From positions 1,344-65,343 of the forward strand of contig PLGG01000015.1 in the NCBI GenBank assembly GCA_003138515.1: 64,000 nt of DNA, in the 5' to 3' direction. Positions 32,055 through 41,485 of the stretch are shown piece by piece; position 1 is the first letter of the stretch; each line of letters starts with the position of its first letter. Made by a program: the position numbers and the translations under genes. The notes under the pieces are model-generated. The model did no database searches. It was given only the letters and a program-made list of their open reading frames with translations, and was not told the origin of the DNA. The stretch is from Acidobacteriaceae bacterium (GTDB taxonomy: Bacteria; Acidobacteriota; Terriglobia; Terriglobales; Acidobacteriaceae).

Positions 32055-32984
32055 TCAGTAGTCGACGGGCTCACCCTCTCTGCAAATCATCATGATGGCT
32101 TCGGCCTGGCGGAAACCGGAAGTCTCGCTGGACTCACCCTCGCCTCGGCGGCCCTGCACGAGCGCCTCGCGCAGCCTGGCCACCATGGGATGGCCTGCTG
32201 GCAACGGCGCGGGAGTCTTCTCCGGATTCGCCAGCGCAAAATCCAGCCCCACTTTCATCCCCAGCGTCAGGTAGGCCTTTTCCAGTTCCTCGCGTACCTC
32301 TTTCGGCGTGCCCCATGCGAAATTCGAAAGGCCCACAATCATATGCACGCCCTTCAAATCCGGATCGGCGCTGATCAGCCGCATCGCGTCGAGGCCAATG
32401 TTCACCAGTCCATACGTATCCGCGCCCACCGGCGCCAGGCCGGTGTCAATGATGATCTGATCGTTGCGCCGGCCTGCCTTGGTCACCAGCAGTTCAACAA
32501 AATGCTTCGCCGCGTGATAGGAGTCCTCCGGGTTCAGGCATTGCGAAGTTCCCCCTGGCACAAACGTCTCCGAAGCCATCACCACAGCGAGCGTGTCGTA
32601 GTGCTTCACAAGTTCCACCATCTCGTCCAGGCGCTCGCGCGAGGCGGCCAGCGAATTCAGGATCGGCGGGCCGCTCTTCTTCCTGTCGTAGTGCGCCAAC
32701 GCAATCTTGTGGTAGTCCACAGACGGATTGTCGAAGGCAATCGGCGTCGACGTAGCTTCCTGGATGGCCGGAATCACCTCCGGCAGAAAGTCGAACATTT
32801 CCTGCCGGCGCACCTGAATCCGCTGCGTGCCATCGATATTCAGCGTCAAATACTCCGCGCCCAGGTCGGACTGCAGCTTGGCCAGTTCCCCATAGCCTTT
32901 CGGATCGCGTGCGTTGAACGCTTTGCGCGCGCGCGCATAGGAGTTGTTCATCAATTCGCCGACAATGTGCAATTTCTTATTCAT
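32055..32984 (-). CDS. Pterin-binding methyltetrahydrofolate methyltransferase-like protein
   Basis: A 309-residue TIM barrel of the pterin-binding (DHPS/MeTr) family, similar to AcsE and the folate domain of MetH. Landmarks: HIVGELMNNS, GAEYLTLNIDG (about 43-53), TPIAFDNPSVD (about 80-90), PILNSLAA, and IVGLSNFAWG (about 226-235). Such proteins transfer methyl from CH3-THF to a corrinoid or other acceptor. It overlaps the MetF-MetV fusion gene by 4 bp, which strongly links the two reactions. No corrinoid protein is encoded in the window. Confidence 0.85.
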   Translation of the reverse strand: MNKKLHIVGELMNNSYARARKAFNARDPKGYGELAKLQSDLGAEYLTLNIDGTQRIQVRRQEMFDFLPEVIPAIQEATSTPIAFDNPSVDYHKIALAHYDRKKSGPPILNSLAASRERLDEMVELVKHYDTLAVVMASETFVPGGTSQCLNPEDSYHAAKHFVELLVTKAGRRNDQIIIDTGLAPVGADTYGLVNIGLDAMRLISADPDLKGVHMIVGLSNFAWGTPKEVREELEKAYLTLGMKVGLDFALANPEKTPAPLPAGHPMVARLREALVQGRRGEGESSETSGFRQAEAIMMICREGEPVDY

Positions 32985-34564
32985 TGTTTTTGAAGCTCTG
33001 GAATCGAAGTGGTCGTCTCCGCCTTTGCAGCCTCCCGTTTGGAATTGTGATCACGGCCCAACCAAAGGTTTGCCCACGCCGAAGTTCCGCGTAGGCCCTG
33101 ATTCTGGACCACGGGCACGTGATCGAGCAGCTTTTCTTCGTGGCCATCGTGTTTCAGGCGCTCATAGGCGCGCAGCCAAATGCAGTCGCCGTATCCGTCC
33201 ACCTCGCAGCGGCCTTCTCGCGTACCGCCGCACGGGCCGTTGCGCTGGTTTTTTGCGCATTGCGATTCGGGGCAAAGGTACGCGATATCGGGCAGCGAGC
33301 AGTCGCCGCAATCCTTGCAGCGGTAGAGGACGGCCTTGCTCACCTCTTCAAGAGCCCGCAGCGGTGCGGGTCCCTGCATCGGGTTCTTCGAGTGCGCGCA
33401 TGCCTTCGTGCCCCAGCGGGCAAAAGCCGTGCCAGGAGCGAACATCGTCGTATGGGCGAGTTTGGAAATCTGATAGACCGCAGTCACGTGCTTCGATGAA
33501 GTCTTCGGCCGTGGACTTTCCTCGATCGGATTGGCAAGTCCCGTCGCCGCATCTTCTGAGTAGTAGAAAAACTCTCCCGGCTGCGAGAATCGGATCTCGC
33601 GCGCGAACTGCTTCCAATCGTCCGGCGCAAAGCTTCGCTCAATTCCAAGAATGCGTTCAATCGCGGGCAGGCTATGCACTCCGCCCAGATAAACTCCGCG
33701 GAACCCGAGACCTCGATAAATCGCAACCTGCTTCGCTGCGAGCTCCAGGAAGAATGCTTTTCCGCGGTCCGCGGATTCGCCCTGCGTCCGGCAAAGCTCC
33801 CACAGCGCCTTACTCACCACCACGCCGGGAATCCTACCCTCGTGGAAAAGATCGGTCACACGCCGGCTGAGCAGGTAAACGTTGCCGATCAGCGGCGTTT
33901 CTTTCATCCCGTGCGCGTCCATGTAGCAGCGCAGCTCGCTGATCTTCCGCGAATCGAATCCGATCTGGTTGATGATGAACTGCGCGCCGCTCTCAACTTT
34001 CTTCCTGAGCTTTTGGTACTGCGGGATGACCTCGCCCTCTCGCAGCTTGAAGTTAGTCGTCACCGCTCCGATCGAGAATTGCGTCTTTTCCAGTTGCACG
34101 CGCTTGCCGTTCGTCTCCGCGCCGCCGAGCCCCAGGTTCATCTTCTGCAAAAGAGAAATCAATCCAATGGAGTCGATGTCGAACACCGGCCGCGCCAGCC
34201 CGTCGTTGCCAGCTACCGGGTAGTCGCCGGTCATGGCCAGAATGTTGTTGAATCCCTCGCTGTTCAGCATCCAGGCCTCGCTCTCGAGGCCATTCCGGTT
34301 CAGGTCCTTGCAGGTCAAATGAATCACGACTTCTTTGCCCGCATACAGAATGGGCCGGCCCAGAACCAGCGGCGCAAGCTGGGGATTACCTCCGGCGTTG
34401 TCCGTGATCGAGATCCAGTCAATCTCAGGACAGGCGACCAGGTCGTTGGCAAAGTCGCGCGCCTTGATGGCGTTCACCCCGGCCATCGATCCGCGGACAG
34501 ACACCAACTCCGTAGCGACAAGAAAGCGCGTTGGATCGGCGAGTTTTTCGCGCAGCGTCAGCAT
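32981..34564 (-). CDS. Methylenetetrahydrofolate reductase fused to MetV-like zinc domain
   Basis: A 527-residue two-domain protein. Residues about 1-310 form the MTHFR (MetF) TIM barrel with flavin/folate site segments (LVATELVSVRGSMAGVNAIK, AMTGDYPV, FIINQIGFD). Residues about 365-500 carry a cysteine-rich MTHFR_C/MetV domain (CKDCGDCS, CPESQC, GPCGGTREGRCEV, DCIW), normally a separate small subunit in acetogens. It should reduce methylene-THF to methyl-THF with an electron donor other than, or beside, NADH. It is first in the operon, coupled by ATGA to the methyltransferase gene. Confidence 0.88.
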   Translation of the reverse strand: MLTLREKLADPTRFLVATELVSVRGSMAGVNAIKARDFANDLVACPEIDWISITDNAGGNPQLAPLVLGRPILYAGKEVVIHLTCKDLNRNGLESEAWMLNSEGFNNILAMTGDYPVAGNDGLARPVFDIDSIGLISLLQKMNLGLGGAETNGKRVQLEKTQFSIGAVTTNFKLREGEVIPQYQKLRKKVESGAQFIINQIGFDSRKISELRCYMDAHGMKETPLIGNVYLLSRRVTDLFHEGRIPGVVVSKALWELCRTQGESADRGKAFFLELAAKQVAIYRGLGFRGVYLGGVHSLPAIERILGIERSFAPDDWKQFAREIRFSQPGEFFYYSEDAATGLANPIEESPRPKTSSKHVTAVYQISKLAHTTMFAPGTAFARWGTKACAHSKNPMQGPAPLRALEEVSKAVLYRCKDCGDCSLPDIAYLCPESQCAKNQRNGPCGGTREGRCEVDGYGDCIWLRAYERLKHDGHEEKLLDHVPVVQNQGLRGTSAWANLWLGRDHNSKREAAKAETTTSIPELQKQ

Positions 34565-34680
34565 CCGCCCAAAAAGGCTCCAAAAATGAGCCTATCACGA
34601 TTTTGTTCGAGACGCGAATTATACAGGCCGCCGCACAGCCAGCCTGCTCTAAGGAAAGAAGATAGGCGCGCGTGCAAGAC

Positions 34681-35946
34681 CTACGATCGTTTGGCCCGCG
34701 CCGCCTTGAATGAGCGGAACGCCACGGCCCCGAGCAGCGCAATCACCAAAACCAGCGCAACCCACAACAGTGTCGGATGCTTCTCGGTGAAGGGGCGCTC
34801 GTCCGGCCGGGGCTGATAGGCCGGATTCGCAGTTTCAGCTCCCAACTGCGCGGCGACCGCGTTCTCCTGAAGAACGAAAAGAGCGGCGTAGTCGTAAACT
34901 GGCGCCGCCAACGCCGGATCGCCGTAGAAGAGAGTGTAAACATCGCCGGCAGTTGCATCAAAGCAAACATTCCGCTCCAGCATCTCAAGCCGGACGGATG
35001 TCAGTTGTATCGGCGCGTCATCGTGGTTATCGATGGTGATCGTCCACTTTGCCGGAGCGTCGAAGTTTGCTTCGGGCGCGCTCACGGTGAGGCGCTCTTC
35101 GTCGATCCGGTGACCGTCCTGCACGCTGTGCACGCGCAGAATGTTTCCCCAGCCTGTAACCGGCGGAGGCGGCTCGCTTCCGTCATTGGCCGGCCGTTTT
35201 TGAACCGCCGCAATGCTGATCTGGATATCGCGGCTGAAGTTGGGCGGGTGTTGCCCGGGCTCAAAAACAATGCGATCGATCGGAGTGTGCGCGGGCACGT
35301 CGAATTCGATCACCGAGTTGGGATCCTTCAACGTGCTCTGTGCCGTCTCGGCCACCGTCGCATATTTCGGTTGGCTCTTCGGCGGGCGCGTCACGGAAAG
35401 TCCGGTCACGTTCTCCGGCGCGATGGGGCCCGCAATCTGAAAATGCAAATAGTGGAAATCCGATTCCGGAAGGTGAAGCACGGTGCTGCGGCCCAATCGT
35501 TGCCTGGTGAGATCGAAGATAGTAAACGAGCCAAGCTTCGTGCGCGAGCCGGCGGCTTGTGTCTGGCTGCCTGTGACCGCAACCGTCGCCAGAAAATCGT
35601 GGCCGTTCACTTCAAGCTGGATGTCGCTGTACGTTCCCGCCGGCATCTCGGCGTCAAAGACCGTTTGCCCTCCGCTTTTGCCCAGGTTGAGTGGGGAGAT
35701 GTTCTGGTCCGCGGGGAGAACGGGAACCTCGGAGTGCACGACATACGGTGTCTCGGTCGCGCCTTGATAAAGCCGCAGGTCCGCAAGCCCGGCCGAAGCA
35801 TGGGCAAAAACGCCAGGATCAACGACCATGCAGGTTTGCCCGCTCGCTTGCGCGGACATTGCGATGGGCCGTTCGAATTGAAAGTAGCGGATCTCCGGCG
35901 CTGGAGCCGCCAGAAGAAACACGGCCAGGGCAGCGAGCAGCTTCAT
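34681..35946 (-). CDS. DUF3999-family exported membrane-anchored protein
   Basis: A 421-residue protein with a signal peptide (about 1-18), a long beta-rich periplasmic region, and one C-terminal membrane segment (about 389-411, LLWVALVLVIALLGAVAFRS) followed by a basic tail. These features and the adjacency to a DUF2339 gene match DUF3999. Its start codon overlaps the DUF2339 stop by one base, so the two are translationally coupled. The pair is probably a cell-envelope complex of unknown function. The longer open frame (to 36267) is antisense to nothing useful and lies inside the DUF2339 gene. Confidence 0.8.
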   Translation of the reverse strand: MKLLAALAVFLLAAPAPEIRYFQFERPIAMSAQASGQTCMVVDPGVFAHASAGLADLRLYQGATETPYVVHSEVPVLPADQNISPLNLGKSGGQTVFDAEMPAGTYSDIQLEVNGHDFLATVAVTGSQTQAAGSRTKLGSFTIFDLTRQRLGRSTVLHLPESDFHYLHFQIAGPIAPENVTGLSVTRPPKSQPKYATVAETAQSTLKDPNSVIEFDVPAHTPIDRIVFEPGQHPPNFSRDIQISIAAVQKRPANDGSEPPPPVTGWGNILRVHSVQDGHRIDEERLTVSAPEANFDAPAKWTITIDNHDDAPIQLTSVRLEMLERNVCFDATAGDVYTLFYGDPALAAPVYDYAALFVLQENAVAAQLGAETANPAYQPRPDERPFTEKHPTLLWVALVLVIALLGAVAFRSFKAARAKRS

Positions 35947-37961
35947 CAGTTCCGTTCCTTCTGTCCGCGCAGGTTGAGCCAGTCGCGCTGGTAAACATAG
36001 CTCACCGAGAGCAGCAGAATGCCCAGGCCAATGAAGCTCACAATGCGCAGCCCGCTGCCGAGCTCGCTCATATCCACAAGAAACACCTTGGCAATGGTGG
36101 CCGCAATCAGGATAAGCGCCTGCCAGCGCAGGAACGCCGACCGCTTGATGAAGCCGATGGTCAAGAGAGCGCTGCCATAGAGCATGAAGAGGGCCGAGTA
36201 AGAAAACTGAGTGTACATCCAATAGTTGTGCATCAAATTGTCGTCGCCGTTCCAGCGCAGCAACCACCAGTAGCTGTGAATCTCCCAGCTAAAAGCAATC
36301 AGTATGAGCGAGTTCACGGCAAGCACGGCAACGGCGGCCAGGTTGGGCCAGTGCATCAACGGCGAGGGCTCTTGCTCATCGTGCGAGTTCCGCGCCAGCC
36401 ATGCGATAAAGGCGCACGCTGCAATGGCCACGCAGTAGGTTCCAAACCGCTCGTTGAAAATGGGCCGGCTTGCCGCTGGCGGATTCATGATGAGCAGCGC
36501 GCCCAATCCAAGGACTGTGCAAATAAGCCCAAAGGCCCGCAGCAGCATCGATTGCACCCGGCGCGAGAGCCATAGCAGCACCGCGCCCTCCACCAGCCAG
36601 CCGATCGTCATCCAGCGGCCTTGTGTCTTGAGCGGAATCGCAATAGTCAGGAAGACGATGGCCATGGTCAAGTGCAGCGGCGGGAGCACTCGCACTCCCG
36701 CATGCAAAGGGCCCGCTTCCGGAAGCCGCATCAACAGCAGGTAGTACGCGGCAAATGCGACCGCAAGCCACGCACCGCCCCAATCTCCCGCCGCAGGATC
36801 GATCAGCGAGTAAAAACCGATAAAGCCCACCGTTGCATTGGCCACAGGCAGCACGAATGAGACCAGCGAATCCCAGCCGTGGAAAGATTCGCCCGGACCG
36901 AGCGCGATCTTGAACAGTCGCGCCGCAAGCGAGAAGGGAATGAAGAAAAAGCAGAGGAAGAAGGCTGTTCGCCCAGCCTGGTCCTGCGAATAAAACGAGG
37001 ACCACCAGGCAAAGATGAAGATCGCCGTGCCCACGAACGACACAAAGAGCAGGCGCGACCAGGGACGCAGAGCCACCAGAACGAGCACTGCCAGATCCAG
37101 AATCAGCAGATAGGTGAAGAGCGTCACCTCGTGATTGCCGCCGGTTGAGACGAGCAGCGGCGTGCTCAGGGCGCCCGCGATGGCGTAAAGCGCCAGCAGC
37201 TCTGAATCCTGGATCCACGACATGTAGCCATTGAAGGCGGTCACGGCGATCATGGCCGCAAAGGCAGCGCCCGCCGGCATCAGTCCATAAAGCTGGAAGG
37301 CAGCCCACAACGATAGATAGAGCGTGCCGCTTCCAATGGCCTTCAGGGAGTAGGAGAAAACAGCGTATCCGCGCCTGTGAAAGCGCTCGGACCAGCCGAT
37401 GAGCGCAGCGCCCGCAAGCAATCCGATGAGAACGCGGCCAAGCGGACCAATCCAATGATTGTCGAAGGCCAGCTTGAGGAACCACGCCACGCCGATGAGC
37501 ACAGCCAGAATGCCGATGCGATTGAACCACTGCGAGCCGATGCGGCTTTCGAGCGAACGAGAGTCGCTGTCTGTCGCAGTTTCAAGGGACGAGAATTGCG
37601 GCGGCGCGATCGGAGCCGAAGGTGCGAAAGTGGCCGTCGCCGGCGCAGAGACCGCGACCGAGAATGGCCCGGGAGGCAAAACGCGCTCAACCGTTCCCGC
37701 TGCCTCGACCTCGGGGGGCGGCGCGACTGCCGCCGGCGGCGCGGGCGCGGCCTGAGCTGCCTCACGTTGCGGCTGAGCGCCCGCTGCCACACGCTGAACG
37801 AGATTCTCCAGCCTCTCCTCCAGGGAGTGAATGCGCCTGATCAACTCGGCCATCTCGGCGCGCAACTGGCTTGCGCGGGAGTTCGCCGTCACAATCGCGA
37901 CGATCGGCAGGACGATGATCGCGACCACTACGAGAATGAGTAGAGAGACGATGGGTTCCAT
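35946..37961 (-). CDS. DUF2339-family polytopic membrane protein
   Basis: A 671-residue membrane protein. It has an N-terminal anchor (about 5-26), a short coiled coil (AEMAELIRRIHSLEERLENL, about 38-57), a Pro/Ala-rich linker (about 65-125) and then about eighteen hydrophobic segments starting at WFNRIGILAVLIGVAWFLKL. This layout is characteristic of DUF2339. The family is found across bacteria but has no established function. It is the first gene of a two-gene unit with DUF3999. Confidence 0.85.
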   Translation of the reverse strand: MEPIVSLLILVVVAIIVLPIVAIVTANSRASQLRAEMAELIRRIHSLEERLENLVQRVAAGAQPQREAAQAAPAPPAAVAPPPEVEAAGTVERVLPPGPFSVAVSAPATATFAPSAPIAPPQFSSLETATDSDSRSLESRIGSQWFNRIGILAVLIGVAWFLKLAFDNHWIGPLGRVLIGLLAGAALIGWSERFHRRGYAVFSYSLKAIGSGTLYLSLWAAFQLYGLMPAGAAFAAMIAVTAFNGYMSWIQDSELLALYAIAGALSTPLLVSTGGNHEVTLFTYLLILDLAVLVLVALRPWSRLLFVSFVGTAIFIFAWWSSFYSQDQAGRTAFFLCFFFIPFSLAARLFKIALGPGESFHGWDSLVSFVLPVANATVGFIGFYSLIDPAAGDWGGAWLAVAFAAYYLLLMRLPEAGPLHAGVRVLPPLHLTMAIVFLTIAIPLKTQGRWMTIGWLVEGAVLLWLSRRVQSMLLRAFGLICTVLGLGALLIMNPPAASRPIFNERFGTYCVAIAACAFIAWLARNSHDEQEPSPLMHWPNLAAVAVLAVNSLILIAFSWEIHSYWWLLRWNGDDNLMHNYWMYTQFSYSALFMLYGSALLTIGFIKRSAFLRWQALILIAATIAKVFLVDMSELGSGLRIVSFIGLGILLLSVSYVYQRDWLNLRGQKERN

Positions 37962-38045
37962 AGGGTTAGGTTGGCGGAATTATAGTCCCGTTCGGTTTGT
38001 TCGCCGATCAAAAAACAAGAGAGCCGCTAAAAGCCTCAGAATCAA

Positions 38046-38216
38046 TCAGACTCTCGGCTGGGGCGTCTTTCGCAGCAGGTGCCACACACCCAGCGCCAGG
38101 GCCATCGCGCCAAGGCCGTAAGCCAGCACCGCCGTCTCGCCGCGATGAATCTGCCAGCCCTTCCAGATGGCCAGGGCGGCGGCGGCGAGCATTACGATGC
38201 CTCGAATGGGATTCAC
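38046..38216 (-). CDS. Small two-span membrane protein, hypothetical
   Basis: A 56-residue protein beginning MNPIRGIVMLAAAALAIWKG from a GTG 5 bp after an AAGGAAG site, with a second hydrophobic segment (VLAYGLGAMALALGVWHLL, about 29-47) and a basic end. A TTG at 38249 would extend it by 11 residues. It is divergent from gcvT. No family is recognised. Confidence 0.5.
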   Translation of the reverse strand: MNPIRGIVMLAAAALAIWKGWQIHRGETAVLAYGLGAMALALGVWHLLRKTPQPRV

Positions 38217-38350
38217 GCGCGCTTCCTTTCGGCGGCTCAGGTTCGTCAAGCGACGGCCGCAACCATGTTAAACGCCGCCGCCCTGGATCGACCCTGCCGT
38301 CGGCAGTCCCTATGATGAGAGTTGAATTCAGGTCATCGAAAGGAGCCCGC

Positions 38351-39517
38351 ATGTCCGATCCTGCTGCGCCCGCCGCCGCCCCGCTCAAAAAGACCGCGCT
38401 GAACGCCACGCATCGCGCGCTCAAGGCAAAGATGGTCGACTTCGGCGGATGGGATATGCCCGTCGAATACCCCGCTTCCGCCGGCGGCCTCGGCGTTGGA
38501 TTGATTGGGGAGCACATGGCGGTGCGCACCGCCGTCGGTCTCTTCGACGTGAGCCACATGGGCGAGATCCAGTTTCGCGGTCCCGGCGCGCTTGCTGCTG
38601 TCCAGCACATCACCATGAACGACGCGTCGCGCCTCATGGATGGGCAGGCGCACTACTCCGCGCTGCTCACGCCTCAGGGCACCTTCGTCGACGACATCCT
38701 CGTGCACCGCCTGAGCGAAAACGACTATCTGCTGGTCGTCAACGCGGGCACCACGGAGAAGGACTTCGCCTGGATTCGCCAACAGGTGGGCACGTGGCCC
38801 GGCATTCACCTCAGCAACTACTCGGCCTACTATTCGCAACTGGCGCTGCAAGGACCGCGCGCGCTTGAGACGCTGGCCAAGCTGACGAAAGTCGATCTCG
38901 CCGCGATCAAGAACTACTGGTTCACTTGGGGATCAGTGGCCGGCATCGCCAACACTCTCATCGCGCGCACCGGCTACTCCGGCGAGGACGGCTTCGAGGT
39001 CTACATTCCGTCCGACGAAGCCACTACCGTGAAAATGTGGAACGCGTTGCTCGATGCCGGCGCCGAATTCGGCATACGCCCGTGCGGGCTGGGCGCTCGA
39101 AACACGCTACGCCTCGAGGCGGGAATGAGCCTCTATGGGCACGAAATCTCCGAGGAAATCGACGTGTTTGAGGCCGGCCTCGATCGTTGGCTCAAGCTCG
39201 ACAAGGGCGATTTCATCGGCCGCGAGGCGCTGCTGGCGGTTCAAACCGCGGGCGGCCCGAAGCTCAGAATCGTCGGCCTCGAAATGGTCGAGCGCGGCAT
39301 CGCGCGCGACGGCTACGAAGTCCACGATCTCGCCGGCAGCCTCATCGGCAGGGTGACTTCCGGTTCACCCGCTCCGTTCTTGAAGACCAACATCGCCATG
39401 GCGCTGGTTCCCGCAGCCGTCGCCGCCAGCGGCGTCGATCTGATCGTCGAATGCCGCGCCAACAAGGTGCGCGCGAAACAGGTCCCGTTGCCGTTCTACA
39501 AGCGCCCGAAAAAGTAG
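38351..39517 (+). CDS. gcvT: Glycine cleavage system T protein (aminomethyltransferase)
   Basis: Transfers the aminomethyl carbon from lipoylated H protein to tetrahydrofolate. The 388-residue protein shows FGGWDMPVEYP near the N-terminus, FDVSHMGEIQFRG (about 58-70), ARTGYSGEDGFEVY (about 204-217), RLEAGMSLYGHE and the C-terminal VTSGSPAP. AGGAG precedes the ATG. An upstream in-frame extension to 37997 is not used. gcvH and gcvP are not in the window and no glycine riboswitch is visible. Folate chemistry here may feed the MetF-type operon 4 kb away. Confidence 0.95.
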   Translation: MSDPAAPAAAPLKKTALNATHRALKAKMVDFGGWDMPVEYPASAGGLGVGLIGEHMAVRTAVGLFDVSHMGEIQFRGPGALAAVQHITMNDASRLMDGQAHYSALLTPQGTFVDDILVHRLSENDYLLVVNAGTTEKDFAWIRQQVGTWPGIHLSNYSAYYSQLALQGPRALETLAKLTKVDLAAIKNYWFTWGSVAGIANTLIARTGYSGEDGFEVYIPSDEATTVKMWNALLDAGAEFGIRPCGLGARNTLRLEAGMSLYGHEISEEIDVFEAGLDRWLKLDKGDFIGREALLAVQTAGGPKLRIVGLEMVERGIARDGYEVHDLAGSLIGRVTSGSPAPFLKTNIAMALVPAAVAASGVDLIVECRANKVRAKQVPLPFYKRPKK

Positions 39518-39528
39518 CGCCGCTTTTC

Positions 39529-41157
39529 TCAGCCTGCCGCCGCCAGCCGCTCTCCAAGCTGGTTGATCACGCGATAAGCCGAGAGCGCTGCCCCCTCCTG
39601 CCAGCCCACAAGGCGGCTGGTATGGTCGCCTGCGAAGTAGACGCGGCGATCAGGCGATTGCAGCGTGGCCAGCGCCTTCTCGTCGTTCCACGCAAGGCTG
39701 ATCCAGGAGCCTAGGTTGTGCGGGATGTGTCCCCAGCTCACATAGACCGGGTTCGAGAGATCCTTGCCGTGGCCAGGATGCAGTAGCTCAATCGATCGCC
39801 GCGAGGCATCAAGCTTGGCCTGTATCGAGGGAAGCGAGGCGAAGGCGTATCCATTTGCGAACTGGGTCCGATAGGCGAGTTCCGACTTAGCCAAGAGATT
39901 GGGCAGCGCGCCGAGGGCGGGCGGTTGCTCGATGAAGTAGCCGCCGATGACCACTCCAGTCGGTGAAAAGAACCGCGCACTGGGATACCACACCAGGTCG
40001 ACGGTCTGCTGCAAATAGGAGATGCCGCCAAAGATGTTCGCTTCACCCTCCCAGAAGCGCGGCGCCTCCCACGCAATCTTGTAGGCCGAATCGTACTGAA
40101 CCGAATCGAGGATCGCGCGAATGGGCGCGCTGAAGTCCGCATCGAGCGTGCGCGCAATGGTGAGCGGCATCGCGCAAATGCAGTAGTCGGCGTTCAAGGT
40201 CTGGTCCGCGCCGGCCCCATCGCTGTACGTCACGGCGACGCCGGAATCCGACTGGCGAATACGGCTAACCACCGCGCCGTAGCGAATGACCGAGTCGAGC
40301 CGCGATGCGAAAGCGTAAGGGATGCGGTCCATGCCGCCGACGGGCTGGAACATCGTGGGCTGCCACTCGATCACGTCTTCCACCAGCATTCCCTGCCACA
40401 AATTTGCATCGAGCAGCTCGTGCATCGCGAGCGGATCGTTGACCACTGGCCTTTGCTGCGAAGCGCCGGGCGGAACTTTGTAGCCGGAGCGATCCGTGCC
40501 GCGGAAAAGCAGATCGGGATTCAGATCGCCGTACTGGCGCAGGAATTCGATCATGCGCTCGCGGTCGCCGGCGTCAAACTCCGCATCGAGAGCGCCCTTG
40601 CGAACGCACTTGGCTAGCAGTTCGCTCACGTGTCCGCGTGTGTCGTTCACCACGCGGCGCTCGGGGACAGCCGCGCCGGCGTTCAGCTTGTCGCTCTGCA
40701 TCAGCGCGCTACGCGAGGAGTTCACTTCGACTTCAAGCGCCACGCCCAGTTCGTGGCAGTAGCCGAGCATGGTGTGGTGCGTGGAGGGTAGGCGCGCAGG
40801 TCCGGCATTAAAGTAGTGGCCTTCCTCGAATGCGCAGGTCTGGCGAGTGCCGTCGGTGAAATCCACTTGGGTACCGTTGCGTACGCTCCAATTGCGGCCG
40901 CCGGGGCGCTGGCGCGCCTCGAGAATCGTGCACGACCACCCCGCTTTGCCCAGCTCATAGGCCGCGACGAGGCCGGAGATGCCCCCGCCGAGAATCACCA
41001 CGCGTGTGCCTTTGCCGTCGACCAGCCGGAGCGGGCCGGTTTCGCCAGCCGCTTCAGGAATAGCCAGAAGCCCAAGAGACTGCATCAGGACGAAGGCAGC
41101 GCCGTATCCGCCTACATGGCCAGCCCGCATCAGGAACTCGCGTCGCGTGAGGCTCAT
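39529..41157 (-). CDS. Tat-exported flavin amine oxidase
   Basis: A 542-residue FAD-dependent amine oxidase. It begins with a twin-arginine signal (TRREFLMRAG, hydrophobic core following), then the FAD-binding GXGXXG-type motif VVILGGGISGLVAAYELG (about 52-69), the family sequence ILEARQRPGGRNWSVRNG (about 76-93), and the C-terminal FAD signature VYFAGDHTSRLVGWQEGA (about 508-525). It is likely periplasmic and oxidises a primary amine or amino acid, producing H2O2. The substrate is not predictable. It is convergent with gcvT (12 bp between the ends). Confidence 0.9.
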   Translation of the reverse strand: MSLTRREFLMRAGHVGGYGAAFVLMQSLGLLAIPEAAGETGPLRLVDGKGTRVVILGGGISGLVAAYELGKAGWSCTILEARQRPGGRNWSVRNGTQVDFTDGTRQTCAFEEGHYFNAGPARLPSTHHTMLGYCHELGVALEVEVNSSRSALMQSDKLNAGAAVPERRVVNDTRGHVSELLAKCVRKGALDAEFDAGDRERMIEFLRQYGDLNPDLLFRGTDRSGYKVPPGASQQRPVVNDPLAMHELLDANLWQGMLVEDVIEWQPTMFQPVGGMDRIPYAFASRLDSVIRYGAVVSRIRQSDSGVAVTYSDGAGADQTLNADYCICAMPLTIARTLDADFSAPIRAILDSVQYDSAYKIAWEAPRFWEGEANIFGGISYLQQTVDLVWYPSARFFSPTGVVIGGYFIEQPPALGALPNLLAKSELAYRTQFANGYAFASLPSIQAKLDASRRSIELLHPGHGKDLSNPVYVSWGHIPHNLGSWISLAWNDEKALATLQSPDRRVYFAGDHTSRLVGWQEGAALSAYRVINQLGERLAAAG

Positions 41158-41485
41158 CTTGTTTGCCTTTCTGGAGATAGGAATGTGAAACGGGGAGCCG
41201 GATGGTTATTTATACCGCAAATTGGTGGGCTGACTGGAGCGGTTCCAGAATTCACGTGCCCTTTCTGAGAGTTGAAAGATGGCAGTTTCTTGATGAAAAT
41301 GCCACTTGGCGCCAGCGGATTCGGGGTACATCTATTCTGGAACCGCTGTAGCGGCCAGAAGAGGCGCTCCAAAGTTGGCCTCGACCGCATCTCTGTGTCG
41401 AATGACTTGGGAGAGGCACTGCCGCCAGCGCCGCGGGCGGAGTCTCGGATGAGCGAGATCGCTGCGTGAACAAGGGACGCGCCCG
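41158..41485. other. Non-coding gap with a TIR-bounded structured element
   Basis: The 328 bases between frr and the amine oxidase hold no credible ORF. A 14-bp perfect inverted pair, AGCGGTTCCAGAAT (41238-41251) and ATTCTGGAACCGCT (41334-41347), encloses an internal hairpin GGCAGTTTC-ttgat-GAAAATGCC (41281-41303, one mismatch) and a small CTTTC/GAAAG hairpin (41261-41278). The 110-bp unit resembles a miniature inverted-repeat element or a structured RNA. No target duplication is evident. Confidence 0.5.

Noticed and set aside
38250-38350. Glycine riboswitch upstream of gcvT
   Set aside because: The spacer is only about 100 bp and lacks the tandem aptamer features.
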